Below, piece by piece: positions 25,353-33,558 of a DNA stretch of 48,307 nt. Location of the stretch: positions 1-48,307 of the forward strand of contig NZ_CALISE010000006.1 in NCBI RefSeq assembly GCF_938041965.1, read 5' to 3'. The translations under genes and the position numbers were made by a program. The stretch comes from an uncultured Mogibacterium sp. (GTDB lineage: Bacteria > Bacillota > Clostridia > Peptostreptococcales > Anaerovoracaceae). A model generated the notes under the pieces. That model did not search any database. It had not been told where the DNA came from and saw only the letters and a list, made by a program, of their open reading frames with translations. Within the stretch, counting starts at the first letter, position 1. Every line of letters starts with the position of its first letter.

Positions 25353-26411
25353 TTATGAATTCTGCCCACTGATTCTATCAAGAAACTCAAACACCCTCTT
25401 ATAGTAGTCCTCCAGAATTTCTGGAGTTCCATTATATAGCTCGTGCTTAGCGCCTTCGTATATGACGAACTCGGTGTTCGGAGTGTTATATGCGAATTTA
25501 TAGTGACCTTTTGAATCCACTAATGCATCGTTTCCAGATGTAAGGAGCAAAACAGGGATATCTATCTTGCCAGCGTCCCGTAGAATTTTAGGAGTGGTGC
25601 GGAAACTCGCGTAGCCCCAGCCGTTAGACATCATATTTGTATGATAGTGGCTGTCTTCAAGGCGCTGATTAAATATATACCTGTACCTTGGCTCTGACAT
25701 TGCACTGCTCTTCTCGTAAGTAGGGATGCCATCCCAGCGTTTGCCACCGGGAAACGGTAGCTTCTCCTGACGCAGCAGCTTGATTTTAGCTAGCATGATG
25801 CTGATTAAAAACTTTGGCGTGCCATCAGTTATTATCTCGAACATGGGGGAGCTTAGGATTGCAGCGTCGAATATCCCAGGATGCTGCTCTAGGTATAGAG
25901 CGCCGATTGCACCGCCCATGGAGTGTGCGAACATTATGCATGTGAGATTCCCGATGCGAGGCTTAACAATCTCAATCATGAATTGATGGAGATCGCTCGT
26001 GTAATCGTTATAGCTATTCACATGGACGATATCATCCTCGTCTATCTGTCTGCCCGAATAGCCGTGACCACGGTGCTCCAGAAAGAAAACCTCGTAGCCA
26101 GCGAGCCAGTAATATTCGGCCATCTCATGAAATTTTCCCCAGAAGCCGCAGTAACCGTGGAGCATGACGATGCAGCCCTTCGGAGGATTCTCCTGTGGTG
26201 CATGGTAGTATTGAATAGAAATGCCGTCATATGCGGTAAACTGTCCTTCGGTCACATGGTCTTCTCTCCAGAGCTTGTTGGTAGTGACCATATGATCATC
26301 GTACTCACTCTCCCTGATGATGTTGATGCCAGCTGGAAGCTTTGCATCGCTCAGATTCTGGGCTTCAGAGGTGTTTACACTTGTTACCCTTGCTTGCGTA
26401 TGAACCTTCAT
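25353..26411 (-). CDS. Alpha/beta hydrolase, lysophospholipase / monoacylglycerol lipase type
   Basis: 352 residues. Serine hydrolase of the Hydrolase_4 group: oxyanion region VMLHGYCGFWG, EHRGHGYSGR, nucleophile elbow FAHSMGGAIG, acid in LLTSGNDALVD and catalytic His in EGAKHELYN. No signal peptide, so it acts inside the cell. It is the last gene of transporter-GDPD-hydrolase and overlaps the GDPD gene by 4 nt. In this context removal of acyl chains from glycerolipids is a reasonable inference. Confidence 0.88.
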   Translation of the reverse strand: MKVHTQARVTSVNTSEAQNLSDAKLPAGINIIRESEYDDHMVTTNKLWREDHVTEGQFTAYDGISIQYYHAPQENPPKGCIVMLHGYCGFWGKFHEMAEYYWLAGYEVFFLEHRGHGYSGRQIDEDDIVHVNSYNDYTSDLHQFMIEIVKPRIGNLTCIMFAHSMGGAIGALYLEQHPGIFDAAILSSPMFEIITDGTPKFLISIMLAKIKLLRQEKLPFPGGKRWDGIPTYEKSSAMSEPRYRYIFNQRLEDSHYHTNMMSNGWGYASFRTTPKILRDAGKIDIPVLLLTSGNDALVDSKGHYKFAYNTPNTEFVIYEGAKHELYNGTPEILEDYYKRVFEFLDRISGQNS

Positions 26412-27187
26412 ATCAGCCTCCTGATTGTTTCAAGTGTTTTATCAGGGTAGTTGGTAATAATGGCGTCGACGCCAGCTCTGCATGACATCTCTATATACTC
26501 ATCCTGGTCAACCGTCCACACGTTGACAGCAATGCCGCTCTTATGGCACTCTTCTATAAATCCAGGAAACTGTATGTTGTAGAGAGCTGGGTGTAGAGCT
26601 TGAACTCCGTATTTTAACGCATATGCGGGCATACCGATTGTTCCGTCAGCATAGAGGAATCCTAACTTCGCCTCAGGAGATATTTCTCGCATGTGCTTTA
26701 TCGTGTAGTGGTTAAATGACGAATAAATGACCCTATCTGAGAATCCGCATTCGCTGGTCAATTTTAAAAGCTTTTCTGCCATGCCTGGGTAAAAAACAAT
26801 GCCTGTCTTAAGCTCTATATTGATCAGTATGTCGGCATCAATCAGCAGTTCAAACACCTCGCGCATAGTCGGGATAGTGGCTCCTGAGAAACCTTTTTTG
26901 CCATAGGAGAAATCCAGGGCCTTCACTTCTGCGAGCGTTTTGTCCTTAATCCATCCTCTGCCATTTGAGGTTCTATCTATTGTCTCGTCATGACAAACTA
27001 CGAGTTCGCCATCTCTGGTCATCTGCACGTCTAACTCGATGCCATCTGCCCCTAGTTCAATTGCTCTCTGAAATGCCGGTAGAGTATTCTCAGGACAATA
27101 CCCGCTTGCACCGCGGTGTGCCCACACGAGTGGTCTGTTCTCGGACTTGGAAATTTGCTGCTCTATATGAGCATCAGTATTGGTCAT
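26408..27187 (-). CDS. ugpQ: Glycerophosphodiester phosphodiesterase
   Basis: 259 residues, cytoplasmic. It cleaves glycerophosphodiesters to glycerol-3-phosphate and an alcohol. Catalytic signatures: WAHRGASGYCPENT (both His/Arg and Glu), IELDVQMTRDGELVVCHDETIDRTSNG, IELKT and VNVWTVD. AGAGGTG lies 7 nt before the ATG. It sits 45 nt behind the GPH transporter and overlaps the hydrolase. Confidence 0.95.
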   Translation of the reverse strand: MTNTDAHIEQQISKSENRPLVWAHRGASGYCPENTLPAFQRAIELGADGIELDVQMTRDGELVVCHDETIDRTSNGRGWIKDKTLAEVKALDFSYGKKGFSGATIPTMREVFELLIDADILINIELKTGIVFYPGMAEKLLKLTSECGFSDRVIYSSFNHYTIKHMREISPEAKLGFLYADGTIGMPAYALKYGVQALHPALYNIQFPGFIEECHKSGIAVNVWTVDQDEYIEMSCRAGVDAIITNYPDKTLETIRRLI

Positions 27188-27232
27188 ATGTGTTCACCTC
27201 TTGTTTTATCATTTTAAGTCAATCCTAGTGAT

Positions 27233-28723
27233 CTACGATCTGATCTTATGTTCGTTTGAAACCTTCCACAAATCCTCGTATTTAAAACCCGTTACACGTT
27301 CGAGGATTCGCTTCTCGTCGTCAGATGCGACGCTGCCATCGGTGCCGCGCCTTCTACCTATTTCCTTCTTTACAATATCGAACTCCTTATTCGTTATCGG
27401 GAAGATGTATCCGAATATCAGCAGTAATACTACGAGAATAGCTGGTATTACGATGAAAACCATAGCGATTCCGCGCTGCGTTGTTAAAGCCTGACTAACT
27501 CCTGAATGCGCGAGTTTAGCATCGTAGCCTACCAGCGATAGTAGGATTCCGATGAACCACACTGATAGGCCTGCAGAGATTTTTCTCGCAAATGTCGCCA
27601 TCCCGGATACGATGCCTGGACGCCTTGTGGAAGTGATAAGTTCGTCTATATCCGCCATATCGGCCAGAATTGCAAATATACTCGTCAAAGTTGCTGCATT
27701 ACCAATTCCAACGCCAGCAGAGAGCAGGAGGACTGGAACAATTGGCGCACCTGCATACGAAAACGCAAGTAGTCCAAGAGTTGAAGCTAACCTTATAGGA
27801 GCACCAATGAGGATGGTGGTGCGCTTTGAGGTTCTGGTCATGATCGGTGTGAAGATTAGCATTCCGATAAGCTGAGATGAGAGAAGCACTCCCATCAGCA
27901 TGGTCAGATACCCCTTGTCATATCCGCCTAAAACGTCGTCTACATAGTAAATGGCCATACCTGAAACGAAGTCCATCGCACACTGACCGGAGAGGTATAT
28001 GCCGATGAAAATTTTGAAGGAACGGCTTTTGAATAGTGACGATGCCTCGGAGAAGCTGTCGCGGAGCTTCGTCTTAACTGGTGGCTTTACCTTTTCCCAA
28101 GTTCCTATAAATGTCACCACGGCTGCAAAGCCGAACAGGATGCCGAAAATGATCGCTACCTTGAGATACATGCTCGTGTTCAAAGTATCTTTTATCATTA
28201 ACGTTGGAACGAGTCCAGCGAGGATAGCTCCTACAGTAGACCAAATCATCCTGAGGCTCGAGAACTTTGAGCGAATATCATAGCTATCAACCATGTCTGG
28301 CAGGAGACCGTTGTAAGGGACCATTATGATTGTGAAGCATGTCGAAAATAAGCAGTACATAACTATGTAGTAGATAAACTGCACCGTAGTGCTTCGCGAT
28401 GGAATCGTCGTCCAGAGCGATACAAATGCGATAGCAGATAGGATTCCGCCTATCAATATGTATAGCCTCTTAGGTCCAAATCTTGAGGATGTCCTATCGG
28501 TGATATTTCCCATCATCGGATCGGTAATGGCGTCCCATACTTTTCCGACCATTGGTATAGCGCCAGCGAGTGCAGCGGGCATGCCAAGAGCCTTAGTAAG
28601 GAAGACTAAAAAGAAGGTGTTGATGATTACGAAAGCACCACCTCCGTAGAACTCGGCCATTCCGTACATAAGACCGGCCTTTACCCCTGTGCCGCGGAAT
28701 TTCCCTGCGATTTTATCGTTCAT
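27233..28723 (-). CDS. GPH-family (MFS) cation symporter
   Basis: 496 residues with about twelve membrane helices. Signatures of the glycoside-pentoside-hexuronide:cation symporters: GGAFVIINTFFLVFL, VGKVWDAITDPMMGNITDRT, RFGPKRLYILIGG and VPYNGLLPDMVDSYDIRSKF. Members take up sugars, but homologues beside lipases and GDPD genes exist (MFSD2-like lysolipid symporters share this fold). The operon suggests glycerophosphodiester or lysolipid import (inference). GGAGGT lies 5 nt before the ATG. Confidence 0.88.
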   Translation of the reverse strand: MNDKIAGKFRGTGVKAGLMYGMAEFYGGGAFVIINTFFLVFLTKALGMPAALAGAIPMVGKVWDAITDPMMGNITDRTSSRFGPKRLYILIGGILSAIAFVSLWTTIPSRSTTVQFIYYIVMYCLFSTCFTIIMVPYNGLLPDMVDSYDIRSKFSSLRMIWSTVGAILAGLVPTLMIKDTLNTSMYLKVAIIFGILFGFAAVVTFIGTWEKVKPPVKTKLRDSFSEASSLFKSRSFKIFIGIYLSGQCAMDFVSGMAIYYVDDVLGGYDKGYLTMLMGVLLSSQLIGMLIFTPIMTRTSKRTTILIGAPIRLASTLGLLAFSYAGAPIVPVLLLSAGVGIGNAATLTSIFAILADMADIDELITSTRRPGIVSGMATFARKISAGLSVWFIGILLSLVGYDAKLAHSGVSQALTTQRGIAMVFIVIPAILVVLLLIFGYIFPITNKEFDIVKKEIGRRRGTDGSVASDDEKRILERVTGFKYEDLWKVSNEHKIRS

Positions 28724-28763
28724 TATGACCTCCGATAATAATTGTCATCAATATGCATCGTTG

Positions 28764-28808
28764 TCATTAATGATCATTAACGACTAACTTAAATATTTTC
28801 ATTAACGA
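28764..28808. promoter_or_regulatory. Three half-site operator cluster upstream of the GPH operon
   Basis: TCATTAATGA (28764-28773), TCATTAACGA (28774-28783) and TCATTAACGA (28799-28808). The first two form a perfect TTAATGATCATTAA palindrome. They lie between the candidate promoter and the start codon, where a bound repressor could block transcription. The regulator is not in the window. Confidence 0.5.
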
Positions 28809-28826
28809 TTATCTTTGCCATTTTAC

Positions 28827-28855
28827 CATATACTGACTTGCAAAAGGGGTGTAAA
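28827..28855 (-). promoter_or_regulatory. Candidate promoter of the GPH-GDPD-hydrolase operon
   Basis: Minus-strand TTTACA (28850-28855), 17-bp spacer, TATATG (28827-28832). The -10 match is moderate. Confidence 0.45.
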
Positions 28856-28934
28856 CGCGTAAATAGTTAAATTTTTTTAGATAAATTAAATCCTGATAAC
28901 GGTTGGATACAAAACATAAAATAATTACGAACAA

Positions 28935-28964
28935 AACAATAAGCCGGGAACTTGCGCTCCCGAC
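28935..28964 (-). terminator. Terminator of the pyridoxal kinase gene
   Basis: CGGGA (28945-28949) pairs with TCCCG (28958-28962) and imperfect flanking bases. On the minus strand it is followed by TTATTGTTTTGTT. Confidence 0.65.
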
Positions 28965-29002
28965 TACATGTCGTTAAAACATATGGCTACATGCCTAGCG
29001 GA

Positions 29003-29836
29003 TTAACTGCGAATGGCTGAAATTAAATCTCCAAGTAATGGTTCAAACTTTACACCATACCAGTGCTCTTTGTCATCTATCGTATTCTTGATACAGCTGA
29101 GGACGTATTCGCCAGCAATTCTAGCTGCTTCAGCCTTATCTTTGCCTGCGAGATAAGATCCTACAAATGCAGATGCGAACACATCACCCGTTCCGTGGCA
29201 AGAAATTGGCATCTTCTCGTGCCTTATGTAATTTATGCCGTTTTCGTCTGATACGAGGATTCCTGTGCTCTCATCATCATAGCTGACACCAGTCATGATG
29301 ACGGTCTTGGCACCTAACTCGTGCAGACCACTTACAAGCATCTTCGCATACTCTTCGTCGTAGCTTTCCTTGTACTCGTTACCCGTTAGAAGTGAAGCTT
29401 CTGTTATATTAGGAAGTGTTACGTCAGCTACAGCGACAAGCGACTTCATAACCTCCACGAAGTCCATGTCAAATGCTGGATATAGCTTGCCACCATCGGC
29501 CATCGCAGGGTCGACTATCCGTAGACCGGACGGAGATACAAGCCTTGCAAATGTATCCTTGACATATGCAATCTGCTCGCTGCTTCCGAGGTATCCCGTA
29601 TATGCTCCATCGAATGTAATTCCCTCGATCTCCCATTGCTTGATGATATCAGGCATATCGCTAGTTAAGTCGCGGCAAGTAAAACCTTTAAATCCACCAG
29701 TGTGATTCGAAAGTACAGCTGCTGGTAAAATTGCTGTCTCGTGTCCGCATGCCGAAAGTATAGGTAGTGCGACGGTCAGCGAGCACTGTCCGACGCATGA
29801 TATATCTTGTACAGATAATATTCTCTTATATTCCAT
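29003..29836 (-). CDS. Pyridoxal/pyridoxamine kinase
   Basis: 277 residues, ribokinase-like fold. It phosphorylates vitamin B6 vitamers for PLP salvage. Visible: SVQDISCVGQCSLTVALPIL near the N-terminus, AVLSNHTGGF, VDPAMADGGKLY, NITEASLLTG and the anion-hole motif HGTGDVFASAF with the catalytic Asp. These match PdxY/PdxK-like kinases. GAGGT precedes the ATG. It sits 43 nt behind an ECF S-component gene and near a MocR regulator, which agrees with B6 salvage. Confidence 0.92.
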   Translation of the reverse strand: MEYKRILSVQDISCVGQCSLTVALPILSACGHETAILPAAVLSNHTGGFKGFTCRDLTSDMPDIIKQWEIEGITFDGAYTGYLGSSEQIAYVKDTFARLVSPSGLRIVDPAMADGGKLYPAFDMDFVEVMKSLVAVADVTLPNITEASLLTGNEYKESYDEEYAKMLVSGLHELGAKTVIMTGVSYDDESTGILVSDENGINYIRHEKMPISCHGTGDVFASAFVGSYLAGKDKAEAARIAGEYVLSCIKNTIDDKEHWYGVKFEPLLGDLISAIRS

Positions 29837-29879
29837 TATTAACCTCGATTTCTGTAAGTTACTTCTGAATATTCGTTGA

Positions 29880-30482
29880 TTAGAGAGAAGTTCTCTTATA
29901 ATAGAAGCTTCTTCCTAGCGCAGTCTTGCCTAATGCCATAGAAACTATGATAGCAACAACTGCACCAACAGTTGCCTGTAGGACATTGCCGGGAACATCA
30001 GCGAGTGGGGCAGCCCAGTTTCCATATATGAAGCCCTGCGCTGCGTAGTAACCAGATACAGTCCAGAGAACTGCAAGTACGTATGCGAATAGCTCTGAAA
30101 AAGGTAGTCCTGCAACCTTAGCTACATGACCTCCGTTTGCCACACGCTTATTCAGTAGGTCAAAGAATAGCTGCACAATCAGCACCATAACGATTTTAAT
30201 TACCAATGTCCAAGGGGCCCAAACGGCATAACCACCATAGATGTCTGCTAGCCCAGCCCCAACACCTCCAGCGAAGCAAGCGTATCTCTTTGGCAAGATA
30301 ATCGCTGCGAGAAGCACGAAGCCATCGCCTAGGTGGATGTATCCCATAGCATTAGGGATCTTGAAGAATGTAGTTGCAATCATAACCATTGCGGTCATCA
30401 TCGCAGTGGTTACTAGAATTAAAGTCTTATCGCTCCTATCAGCACGGCTAGTGCTGTTTGTCTGGTTCTTAGTTTCAATCAT
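29880..30482 (-). CDS. ECF transporter S component (B6 vitamer uptake likely)
   Basis: 200 residues, about six membrane helices after a polar N-terminus. Patterns such as TAMMTAMVMIATTFFKIP and GYIHLGDGFVLLAA are typical of energy-coupling-factor substrate-binding subunits. It would use a shared EcfAAT module encoded elsewhere. Adjacency to a pyridoxal kinase and a divergent MocR/PdxR-like gene points to a pyridoxine or pyridoxal S component (PdxU2-like); specificity is inferred. First gene of the pair. GGAGGG lies upstream of the ATG. Confidence 0.85.
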   Translation of the reverse strand: MIETKNQTNSTSRADRSDKTLILVTTAMMTAMVMIATTFFKIPNAMGYIHLGDGFVLLAAIILPKRYACFAGGVGAGLADIYGGYAVWAPWTLVIKIVMVLIVQLFFDLLNKRVANGGHVAKVAGLPFSELFAYVLAVLWTVSGYYAAQGFIYGNWAAPLADVPGNVLQATVGAVVAIIVSMALGKTALGRSFYYKRTSL

Positions 30483-30544
30483 ACTTATTACCCTCCATAT
30501 AGCAATCTATAATTACTTATAGAAATGCTGTTTTTATTATCGAA

Positions 30545-30569
30545 TTGTCGTTGTGCACTCTTTCGACAA
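30545..30569. promoter_or_regulatory. Inverted repeat in the B6 divergent promoter region
   Basis: TTGTCG (30545-30550) and CGACAA (30564-30569) form a perfect inverted repeat around a GTGCAC core. A related AGTGCAA element lies 25 nt further right. It overlaps the -35 of the plus-strand promoter and is a plausible site for the MocR regulator. Confidence 0.45.
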
Positions 30570-30579
30570 GTATTATAAT
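30551..30579 (+). promoter_or_regulatory. Promoter of the MocR-SurE operon
   Basis: TTGTGC (30551-30556), 17-bp spacer, TATAAT (30574-30579), 72 nt before the start codon. Confidence 0.6.
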
Positions 30580-30651
30580 AACAATGTAGTGCAATTATAA
30601 AAATATACAATTTATGTAAAATTTTAGAATACAGATAGGGAAAAATGGACT

Positions 30652-32073
30652 ATGAGAAGCATTATTTTCGATTTTGCCGACAATAATGAACAAAATCTAT
30701 ATATACAGATTTTTGATTACATAAAGGCCAAAATCCTTTCTGGCGAGTTCGAGCTCGGCATGAAACTGCCTTCGCTACGTCAGCTTGCTAAGGAGAATGG
30801 CATCAGTGTCACTACTGTTGAGACCGCATACAATCAGCTGCTCGTAGAGGGTTACATAGAGAGCAGACCCAAGTCAGGCTACTATGTCAGCGATGATATA
30901 TCTGGTGCGGTCGGAAATGGAAGTGCAGATGGAGAACTCACACTGGACGAGCTTCTCCCACCAGAGAGCACCAAGACTGTTAAGGAGCGCTCGCTCATCT
31001 ACGACGAGGAGAGCTTCGAGTTCTCGAAGTGGAAGAAGTGCATGAGCAAGGTGTTCAATGAGTATGCCTACGCACTGCAGTCTGAAGCTGACGTACAGGG
31101 CGAAGCAGCACTTCGCTACGAAATTGCAAAATATCTATATGCTGGCAGAGGGGTTAAATGCTCGCCAGACCAGGTTGTGATAGGCGCAGGCTCACAGCAG
31201 CTCGCAACACATCTCATACGTATTTTAAGAGAGCTTGGCATCAGCAACGCAGCGATGGAGTCTCCGGGGTATGGACCCGTTAGGGAGATATTCAAGGATG
31301 AAGGTGTCAGCCTATCTAATATCCCTGTTCAAGATAATGGAATCGTGATTGAGCGTCTTCCAGTGAATATGCGAAGCCTCGTTTATGTAAATCCGTCAAA
31401 TCAGTTTCCGTCAGGCGCTGTTATGCCGATTGGCCGCAGGTATGAGCTGATTAAGTGGGCAGAGGACAACGATAGCTATATCCTAGAGGATGATTACGAT
31501 AGCGAACTCAGGTACTTTGGGAAACCTATACCAGCCTTACAAGGCCTCGATAGGTCGGGGAGAGTCGTGTATCTTGGGTCGTTCTCGTCGACACTTTTTG
31601 CATCGATTAAGATAAGCTACATGGTGCTGCCGAAGGAACTCATGGAGATATTTGACAGAATCAAGAGCAAGTATTCGCAGACGTGTTCCAAGGCGGAGCA
31701 GATTTGCTTAGCTCTGTACATGGACAATGGCTATTACTACAGGCATATCAAGAAGTGCAGAAAAAGAAATTCTGAAAAGCTTCACACCACTATGGAGATG
31801 TTTAGGGAATATGGAGAAGGACTGATTGAGGCACTTGACTCTAAGTCTGGATTAGCGGTTATGCTGCGCATCAAAGCTCCTGTGCCGGTTGAACAACTAT
31901 GCAAGGTAGGCAAGGATGTTGGGCTTATGATGAATCCAGTTACAGATCTCTGCACAGAGGACGAACAAGTTTTGTACTTCTATTTCTATAGAGTGTCTGA
32001 ACCGCTGCTACGGCTGCTTATAAAGATGTTTGTCGGTAATATCAAGAAGGGAATGAGGAATATCAATGCTTAG
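30652..32073 (+). CDS. MocR/PdxR-like GntR-aminotransferase regulator lacking the PLP lysine
   Basis: 473 residues. N-terminal GntR winged helix (about 10-80: LYIQIFDYIKAKILSGEFEL, LPSLRQLAKENGISVTTVET, ESRPKSGYYV), a linker, then a fold-type I aminotransferase-like domain. SNQFPSG, EDDYDSELRYFG and YMVLP are conserved. The motif that normally reads GTFSKSL, whose Lys forms the aldimine with PLP, reads GSFSSTL here, with Ser313 at the Lys position (GabR Lys312 equivalent). The nearest Lys is Lys320. It is divergent from the ECF S component and kinase, so it probably controls B6 salvage, but its ligand contact must differ. Coupled to surE by an 8-nt overlap. Confidence 0.9.
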   Translation: MRSIIFDFADNNEQNLYIQIFDYIKAKILSGEFELGMKLPSLRQLAKENGISVTTVETAYNQLLVEGYIESRPKSGYYVSDDISGAVGNGSADGELTLDELLPPESTKTVKERSLIYDEESFEFSKWKKCMSKVFNEYAYALQSEADVQGEAALRYEIAKYLYAGRGVKCSPDQVVIGAGSQQLATHLIRILRELGISNAAMESPGYGPVREIFKDEGVSLSNIPVQDNGIVIERLPVNMRSLVYVNPSNQFPSGAVMPIGRRYELIKWAEDNDSYILEDDYDSELRYFGKPIPALQGLDRSGRVVYLGSFSSTLFASIKISYMVLPKELMEIFDRIKSKYSQTCSKAEQICLALYMDNGYYYRHIKKCRKRNSEKLHTTMEMFREYGEGLIEALDSKSGLAVMLRIKAPVPVEQLCKVGKDVGLMMNPVTDLCTEDEQVLYFYFYRVSEPLLRLLIKMFVGNIKKGMRNINA

Positions 32074-33391
32074 AATATTAGTTAGCAACGATGATGGAAT
32101 AGAGGCGCACGGAATCCGCACATTGGTGCGTTTCCTTTCGCACATGGCAGAGGTATACGTCGTGGCTCCTGGCAAGCAGCGGAGCGCTAGTGGGCAGGCG
32201 ATTACTTTTGGCGGCAAAGTGACTGCTAAGCAGGTAGAGATGGATGGAGCCAAGAAGGCAATTGCTTTATCGGGAACACCTGCAGACTGTGCTAAGTTCG
32301 GTATAGATATGATGAGGGCGGCGGGGACGCCACCAGACTTTGTCATCGGCGGAATCAATCACGGAGGAAATGCTGGTGCAGATATAAACTATTCTGGAAC
32401 GTTCGCGATTGCAAACGAAGGCGCTATGAACGGGTATAGAGCGCTTGCACTGTCCGTGACAAACAGAAAAGCGACGCACTTTGAATTTATCTGTGAAATG
32501 ATACCGGATCTGCTCGAAGTAGCGAAGAAGCTGCAGCCGGGGAGCATTCTCAATGTAAATGCACCTGACCTTCCTAAGTGGCAGATTAAGGGTGTGAGAT
32601 ATGCCGAGGCTGGTATCTATGGGTTCAACAACAAATTTGAGAGGGTCATGGAAGAAAATCCGGATAGCGAGGATGAGGAGCACGAAAATAAACCTTTTTC
32701 AGAAGGAGAATATAAGTATAACGGTGAGGTGACGGATGGCAGCGTTCAGCCGTCAAATACCGACCTTTACTGCCTGGCAAATGGATATGCGACCATCACT
32801 CCATATAAGGTGAACCGCGTGGATAACGGCTTGCTCGCAAAGCTCCGCGGTCTTAGCTCGGATAGTACAATGTGCATAATCATGGATGTTCAGGGGCACA
32901 CAGTGTCAAAGGTTCGTAAGAGCGAGAAGTTCATGGGGAACATATTAAAGCTAGCAAAATGCCTCAGAATACTGGAACTTCCAACGCTCCTAACAGAGCA
33001 GTTCGGACACGATGCAGAGCCAGTTTTAGGTGAACTTAAGAGTGAGCTCCGTAGCTTTGAGAAGCTGGATAAGGTTGATTTTGACTGTACATCTTCCCCA
33101 GACATGGAGAGCTTGATACAGTCTCATAAAGGTAAACGCATTGTGATCGCTGGTCTAGAGGCACATATTGGGATACTGCAGAGTGCTAGGAGCCTTGTAG
33201 AGAAGGGGTATGACGTTCAGGTCATCAAGGATTGCTGTGCTTCCAAGCAGAAGGATGATCTCGAGGAGGCGATGAAAACACTCAGGGATATTGGATGCAC
33301 GATTACAACTTTAGAATCATTTATATATGATGAAATCGGTAGCACAACTGACTTCTCATACAGGAAGGTGAAGAAGGTTCTCGAAGCATAA
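32066..33391 (+). CDS. surE: SurE 5'-nucleotidase fused to an isochorismatase-like domain
   Basis: 441 residues, against about 250 for a normal SurE. Residues 1-255 are SurE: SNDDG (metal ligands Asp9, Asp10), KQRSASG (Ser40) and GGINHGGNAGADINYSGT (Asn98), with NVNAPDLP and DGSVQPSNTDLYCL later. It would remove phosphate from nucleotides or other phosphoesters using divalent metal. Residues about 268-440 resemble the isochorismatase-like cysteine hydrolases: IIMDVQGH (Asp274), TEQF, LDKVDF (Lys336), GLEAHIGILQSA and TTLESF. The nucleophilic Cys expected after HI is Gly369, so the second domain is probably not a cysteine hydrolase. The gene starts inside the MocR stop region. Confidence 0.85.
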   Translation: MLRILVSNDDGIEAHGIRTLVRFLSHMAEVYVVAPGKQRSASGQAITFGGKVTAKQVEMDGAKKAIALSGTPADCAKFGIDMMRAAGTPPDFVIGGINHGGNAGADINYSGTFAIANEGAMNGYRALALSVTNRKATHFEFICEMIPDLLEVAKKLQPGSILNVNAPDLPKWQIKGVRYAEAGIYGFNNKFERVMEENPDSEDEEHENKPFSEGEYKYNGEVTDGSVQPSNTDLYCLANGYATITPYKVNRVDNGLLAKLRGLSSDSTMCIIMDVQGHTVSKVRKSEKFMGNILKLAKCLRILELPTLLTEQFGHDAEPVLGELKSELRSFEKLDKVDFDCTSSPDMESLIQSHKGKRIVIAGLEAHIGILQSARSLVEKGYDVQVIKDCCASKQKDDLEEAMKTLRDIGCTITTLESFIYDEIGSTTDFSYRKVKKVLEA

Positions 33392-33481
33392 ATAAAAAGT
33401 TATGTGCCTGATATGATAATAATTGCTAGAAAATACACGTAAAAAATGTTATTATATTTTGCATTGGCGCTCAGCTCTGAG

Positions 33482-33515
33482 CTATAGGGCGCTAAACAAT
33501 ATAAGCGCTCTATAG
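33482..33515 (+). promoter_or_regulatory. Leader hairpin of the OFA-type transporter gene
   Basis: CTATAGGGCGCT (33482-33493) pairs with AGCGCTCTATAG (33504-33515) with one G-T pair and a 10-nt loop. A second palindrome, GCTCAG/CTGAGC, lies directly upstream (33469-33482). Both fall in the 5' leader, 44 nt before the start codon. No known riboswitch class is recognised. Confidence 0.5.
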
Positions 33516-33558
33516 AGGTAATGACAGCGCAATTAGGTAAGGACAGGTGGTTTAAGAA

